A stretch of 7,530 nt of DNA from Intestinibacillus sp050255995 (GTDB taxonomy: Bacteria > Bacillota > Clostridia > Oscillospirales > Butyricicoccaceae). This document shows, piece after piece, positions 4,289 to 7,530 of the stretch. The position numbers and the translations under genes are program-made. Where the stretch lies: the NCBI GenBank assembly GCA_050255995.1, contig JBFWIM010000088.1, positions 1-7,530 of the forward strand, in the 5' to 3' direction. The notes below the pieces were generated by a model that had not been told where the DNA came from, searched no databases, and saw nothing but the letters and a program-made list of their open reading frames with translations. The first letter of the stretch is position 1, and the number at the start of each line of letters is the position of its first letter.

Positions 4289-6097
4289 ATGAAAGATTTT
4301 CAGCATGCTCCTGAGGGGCTAGAGCGGGAGCTGAATGAAATTATAAACGAGGTGCGGCATGAGCAGAAGGTGCAGGCTTCTGTGCCGTCGCCGCGCGCGC
4401 AGGCGGAGGATCATCCGCGGCGGAGCGGCGAGGCTTCGCCTGTGAAGCGGCGTGCCGGACATGGAGCGGGACGTCTGGCAGGCGTCCTTTCAGCCGTTAC
4501 GGCTGCAGTGCTTTTCCTCAGCCTGTCGGGATATACATATCTGTATCCGGACATCCACCCGGGTCTGCGGGCCGGATCCGTGAAGATCGGTGGCATGGAT
4601 ATCGCGGAGGCGGCGCGCGCCATTGATGCGGGCTGCGCATCTCTGCTGGCGGACAGTACAGTCACGCTCTCGATCCATGACAAGACTTATCCAATCGAAA
4701 TCAGCGCGGTGACAACCGGTATGGACAGTCAGGGCACCGCCGCAGAGGCCTATGCCTACACGCATGAGGGCGGGTTTTTCACCCGCCTTGGGCATGTGCT
4801 GTCCGCAACGTTTGCGCGGCATGAGGTGCCCCTTGCGGTTTCGGTGGATAACACGGCGCTGAACGCGCGCTTGGACGAGATCTCCACCGAGGCGCTGACC
4901 GCGCCGACCGATCCCACATGGAAGGTGGAGGGCGATCAGCTGGTCATTGACCGCGGCAGACCGGGCGTGGATTTTGACCGCGCGGAGGTCGGCGCGGCGG
5001 TGACCGAGCGCATCCGCTCAATGGACTTTGACCCGTATGAGGTCAAAGTTGAGACCGAGGCGCAAAAGGAAATCAATCTGGAAGAGATCAAAGCAGCGGT
5101 CGACGCCGAACCGAAAAACGCCACGGTTGACAAAACCGACGGAAAAACTGTGCTGGATGCGGTAGACGGCATTCAGATGGATCTTACCACCGCGAAAAAG
5201 GCGCTGGACGCCGCGGGCGCGGATGCGCAGACCATCGCGGTGCCGATCACGCGCACCCCGGCCGCAGTCGACGCCAATACGCTGCGTCAGGTACTGTTCC
5301 GCGATACGCTTGCCTCGGCAAAGACTAGTTTTGCCTCATCAAACGCTGCGCGCGCGAACAATGTGCGTCTCGCATCCTCGTTTATCAACGGTCAGATTTT
5401 AAATCCCGGAGAGGAGTTTTCGTATAACGGCGTGGTCGGAGAGCGCACGACGGCGCGCGGCTTCCGTCCCGCGGGCGCATATGTCGCGGGCAAGCTGGTG
5501 GACGAGGTCGGCGGCGGCGTATGCCAGCCCTCTTCAACGCTGTATATGGCTGTGCTGCGCGCCGATCTGAAGGTGACGGAGCGCACCAATCACGGCTTTA
5601 CGGTCGCGTACACGCCGCTTGGCGAGGATGCGACGGTTTCCTACGGTTCACTGGATTTCCGCTTTAAAAACAACACAAACTATCCGGTCAAAATCGTTGC
5701 GGACTCCTCCGGCGGCATGTTGCGCATGACGCTTATCGGCACCAAGACAACCGACAAGACCGTAACGACGGAGCGCAACATTCTCGCGACTTACGAGCCG
5801 CAGAAGGTTGAGGAGAAGGACGCGACCCTGAATGCCGGGACGACCGAAGTCAAGCAGAAGGGTCAAACCGGCTATAAGGTCGAGACCTATAAAGTCATCA
5901 CGGAAAACGGAAAGACGACCCGTGTGAAAATTGGCACTTCAACCTATAAAAAGAAAGATCAGATCGTACTGATCGGCACCAAGCCGGTACCGGCTGCGCC
6001 GACCGTACAGCAGGACACCCAGCAGGTCACGACCACGCCGCCCGCGGTTCCTTCGGGAGACGCGACGGCGGGCACGGGCACTGCAGATCCTGAATAA
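4289..6097 (+). CDS. VanW family envelope protein with peptidoglycan-binding-like and G5 domains
   Basis: A 602-residue membrane-anchored surface protein. Residues 1-61 form a charged, probably cytoplasmic tail, with a predicted acidic helix at 8-27 and a basic stretch (KRR at 53-55) before the membrane segment at about 62-84. The outside part has PG_binding_4-like regions (about 88-260, and a shorter related stretch to about 325), the VanW domain at about 344-470 with its hallmarks GGGVCQPSSTLY (408-419), NHGF (434-437) and PLGEDATVSYGSLDFRF (443-459), a G5 domain at about 490-566, and a Thr/Pro-rich flexible tail. This resembles Bacillus YoaR-type proteins. VanW takes its name from vancomycin-resistance clusters, but its biochemical role is not established and its presence alone does not imply resistance. 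AGGGGT (4274-4279) lies 9 bases before the ATG. The gene is the first of a unit with the DUF975 gene. Confidence 0.92.
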   Translation: MKDFQHAPEGLERELNEIINEVRHEQKVQASVPSPRAQAEDHPRRSGEASPVKRRAGHGAGRLAGVLSAVTAAVLFLSLSGYTYLYPDIHPGLRAGSVKIGGMDIAEAARAIDAGCASLLADSTVTLSIHDKTYPIEISAVTTGMDSQGTAAEAYAYTHEGGFFTRLGHVLSATFARHEVPLAVSVDNTALNARLDEISTEALTAPTDPTWKVEGDQLVIDRGRPGVDFDRAEVGAAVTERIRSMDFDPYEVKVETEAQKEINLEEIKAAVDAEPKNATVDKTDGKTVLDAVDGIQMDLTTAKKALDAAGADAQTIAVPITRTPAAVDANTLRQVLFRDTLASAKTSFASSNAARANNVRLASSFINGQILNPGEEFSYNGVVGERTTARGFRPAGAYVAGKLVDEVGGGVCQPSSTLYMAVLRADLKVTERTNHGFTVAYTPLGEDATVSYGSLDFRFKNNTNYPVKIVADSSGGMLRMTLIGTKTTDKTVTTERNILATYEPQKVEEKDATLNAGTTEVKQKGQTGYKVETYKVITENGKTTRVKIGTSTYKKKDQIVLIGTKPVPAAPTVQQDTQQVTTTPPAVPSGDATAGTGTADPE

Positions 6098-6102
6098 GGA
6101 GG
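6096..6102 (+). promoter_or_regulatory. Shine-Dalgarno overlapping the VanW stop codon
   Basis: AAGGAGG uses the last two bases of the TAA stop (6095-6097) and lies 6 bases before ATG at 6109. The arrangement favours translational coupling between the VanW-family gene and the membrane protein gene. Confidence 0.88.
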
Positions 6103-6108
6103 CGGAAG

Positions 6109-7002
6109 ATGTATTACAATCCGGAAGCCCGGAAGGCGATTAAAAATGAAGCAAAAGGCAAGGTGCTGGGGCAGTTTTGGCCCGCAATGCTTGCGTGTGC
6201 GGTTTGCCGCCTGCCATCGCTGCTGATCGGGGTTTTGCTCCCGCTGGCCGGTGTGCTGGAACTGGCCGAACAGATTCGGCTGCTCGCTGAGGACAGCGCC
6301 GTTTCCCTGCCGAGGATACAGGCGCTGGCCGGCGCCCTCTGGAGCCGCATGATGCTGGTTGCCTTGCTCATAACAGTTTTTGACCTGCTGCTGACAGGCC
6401 CGCTCTATATGGGTCTTCGCAACTATTGGATCAAGCTGTACCGCGGCGGGATACCTACTCTTTCGGAAACGGTCGGCTGCTTTGCGAGCGGCGCGGCGTA
6501 CGGACGGGCGTTCCTGACCAACCTGTGGATTCATCTGCGGTGGCTCGGGTGGATGCTGCTTCTGCTCCCGTCCGTGCTGTTGCTCGGAATGCTGATGCAG
6601 GCGGGCGCATTCCTTACGGTGCTGGGCGTTATAGCGTATTTCGTCCTTGTGATTTGGATCTGGGTCAAGGTGCAGACATACGATGGCGCGTACAATTTTC
6701 TCCACGATACGCCTGAAATGCCACCCCGGGAAGCGGTGCGGCTGGCCGGCATCCTGTTCCGCGGCCGTCTGTGGGAGCTGCTCGTATTCCTGTTGAGCTT
6801 TCTGGGCTGGGTGCTGCTGCTCAGTCTGCCGGGTTATGCGCTGTCTTATCTGGGCTACAACACGCTCGGTACTTTGGTGGACTTCGCTCTGGGGCTGTTC
6901 CTGATCGCGTATCAGGGCACCGCCTTCGCGGGCTATGTGGACGCGATTTGGGCATCGGACCTGCCGGAGGATGGAGCGCCAGGCGCACCGGATCAAATCT
7001 GA
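6109..7002 (+). CDS. DUF975-like polytopic membrane protein
   Basis: A 297-residue integral membrane protein with about six hydrophobic segments (roughly 28-52, 80-102, 142-165, 168-188, 220-240 and 253-275). Features I associate with the DUF975 family are the charged N-terminal helix ending KGKVLGQFWPAML (16-28), GPLYMGLRNYWIKLYRG in the middle (97-113), the Asp-Pro-like turn HDTPEMPPREAV (199-210), GRLWELLVFLLSFLGW (219-234) and a late YQGTAFAGYVDAI (268-280). Function is unknown for the family, and I assign none. It follows the VanW-family gene by 11 bases with an overlapping ribosome site, so the two are almost certainly co-expressed and may work together at the envelope. The tail after residue 282 is short and acidic. 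A partial copy of the same kind of gene follows directly downstream. Confidence 0.8.
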   Translation: MYYNPEARKAIKNEAKGKVLGQFWPAMLACAVCRLPSLLIGVLLPLAGVLELAEQIRLLAEDSAVSLPRIQALAGALWSRMMLVALLITVFDLLLTGPLYMGLRNYWIKLYRGGIPTLSETVGCFASGAAYGRAFLTNLWIHLRWLGWMLLLLPSVLLLGMLMQAGAFLTVLGVIAYFVLVIWIWVKVQTYDGAYNFLHDTPEMPPREAVRLAGILFRGRLWELLVFLLSFLGWVLLLSLPGYALSYLGYNTLGTLVDFALGLFLIAYQGTAFAGYVDAIWASDLPEDGAPGAPDQI

Positions 7003-7130
7003 AATAAAACCGATGAAAACAGGGATGGGCGCATGGAATGCTGTGCGCAGGTTCGCAAGGGGATCAAGGCAGAGTAGAAGGCAGCCGCCCGGCTGGCCGT
7101 TCATGTTCCTGCTCGAATTGGCGATTATAG

Positions 7131-7415
7131 GGCCGCTATAAGGATCTGCTCCTGTTTTTTCTGAGCTTTATTCCCTGGTATCTGTTGTATTACGGCATTG
7201 TGATAGCGGCGACTGCGGCCACCGGCGCCGCCGCCGGCACGGGCGGCATATCCAGCCCGGCGGGTGTGATCGCCATGTTGGCCGCTTATTTCGCGATCAT
7301 TGTATTTGGAATTTTGTTTGGCGGCTTTCTTGGCGCATACCAGACGACTTCCTTCTATTCCTTCTACGAATATCTGGAAGCGGCGTCTCAGCAGTCATGG
7401 GCGGATACCCGGTAA
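7131..7415 (+). pseudogene. C-terminal remnant of a second DUF975-like gene
   Basis: This frame encodes about 94 residues beginning GRYKDLLLFFLSFIPWYLLY, which aligns without gaps to GRLWELLVFLLSFLGWVLLL of the preceding gene (11 of 20 identical), and later has YQTTSFYSFYEYL, matching YQGTAFAGYVDAI in its place near the C-terminus. A stop (TAG 7128-7130) lies immediately before the homologous stretch. No ATG opens the frame; the only early start (TTG 7185) has no ribosome site and would begin inside a membrane segment. A Gly/Ala-rich loop (about 7210-7260) is absent from the intact neighbour. In another frame, 7025-7051 encodes MGAWNAVRR, perhaps the piece that once preceded it, now about 60 bases too far upstream and out of frame. 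I read it as a decayed tandem duplicate; a sequencing error is the alternative. Confidence 0.6.
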
Positions 7416-7444
7416 GAATAACCGAAGATCGGCGGACAGGCGCG

Positions 7445-7472
7445 GGGGGCGGTAGAATACGCCTCCTTTTTT
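7445..7472 (+). terminator. Rho-independent terminator of the VanW-DUF975 unit
   Basis: GGGGGCG (7445-7451) pairs with CGCCTCC (7460-7466) in a 7-bp stem with one G-T pair and an 8-base loop, followed by six T (7467-7472). It lies about 30 bases after the remnant's stop, so the remnant is still inside the transcription unit. Confidence 0.8.
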
Positions 7473-7475
7473 ACG

Positions 7476-7489
7476 TTTTCCGCGGAAAA
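7476..7489. repeat. 14-bp perfect palindrome TTTTCCGCGGAAAA
   Basis: A perfect palindrome 3 bases after the T run of the preceding terminator. It could be an operator for the next gene or simply part of the terminator region; nothing else supports a role. Confidence 0.3.
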
Positions 7490-7502
7490 ATACGGAAATC
7501 TA

Positions 7503-7530
7503 TTGATTATTCCCTGTGATTTGGTATATC
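7503..7530 (+). promoter_or_regulatory. Possible promoter for a gene beyond the right edge
   Basis: TTGATT (7503-7508), a 16-base spacer and TATATC (7525-7530) resemble -35 and -10 elements, each with two mismatches. The window ends at the -10, so no transcript or gene can be confirmed. Confidence 0.3.

Noticed and set aside
4289..6097. Vancomycin-resistance gene
   Set aside because: VanW-domain proteins are widespread in Clostridia without resistance; no vanHAX or vanRS-like genes are present in this window.
5959..7104. 381-codon minus-strand reading frame opposite the DUF975 gene
   Set aside because: Its product is Gln/Arg/His-rich, as antisense frames of membrane proteins are, and it has no ribosome site; the plus-strand gene has an ideal one.

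Overview
The window looks like chromosomal DNA from a GC-rich, Gram-positive anaerobe of the class Clostridia, probably close to Oscillospirales. The reasons are the strong AAGGAGG-type ribosome sites, sigma-A-like promoters, and a set of proteins typical of that group: LysM-G5-M23 peptidase, zinc-dependent phospholipase C family protein, VanW-G5 protein and DUF975 membrane protein. The lineage is inferred from style and gene content, not from a marker gene. I see no mobile element, CRISPR array, tRNA or rRNA.

Layout. Positions 1-117 hold nothing I can name. A minus-strand terminator (118-144) closes a gene for a membrane-anchored LysM-G5-M23 murein hydrolase (152-1669). The 170-base gap behind that gene (1670-1839) is the most information-rich regulatory stretch here. 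It has a near-consensus minus-strand promoter, a perfect match to the WalR (YycF) cell-wall-stress box at the expected transcription start, an 11-bp inverted repeat bracketing both, and a leader hairpin just before a start codon with no clear Shine-Dalgarno. Next, also on the minus strand, is a zinc-dependent phospholipase C family gene whose real start is a TTG at 2763. Its promoter interleaves with that of the divergent plus-strand gene ychF (3023-4126), which has a long, foldable leader and ends in a textbook terminator (4135-4171).

A second plus-strand unit starts at a good promoter (4221-4249). It encodes a VanW/G5 envelope protein (4289-6097) followed, with a Shine-Dalgarno overlapping the stop codon, by a DUF975-type polytopic membrane protein (6109-7002). 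Behind it lies the C-terminal remnant of a second DUF975 gene (7131-7415), then a terminator (7445-7472). A possible promoter for the next gene sits at the right edge.

Functionally, the two outer units share an envelope theme: each encodes a membrane-anchored, surface-exposed protein with a G5 domain, one with a peptidoglycan-cleaving domain and one with peptidoglycan-binding-like and VanW domains. ychF between them is a housekeeping translation-associated ATPase. I do not see a wholly new system. The best leads are the regulatory architecture of the M23 gene and the decayed DUF975 duplicate.
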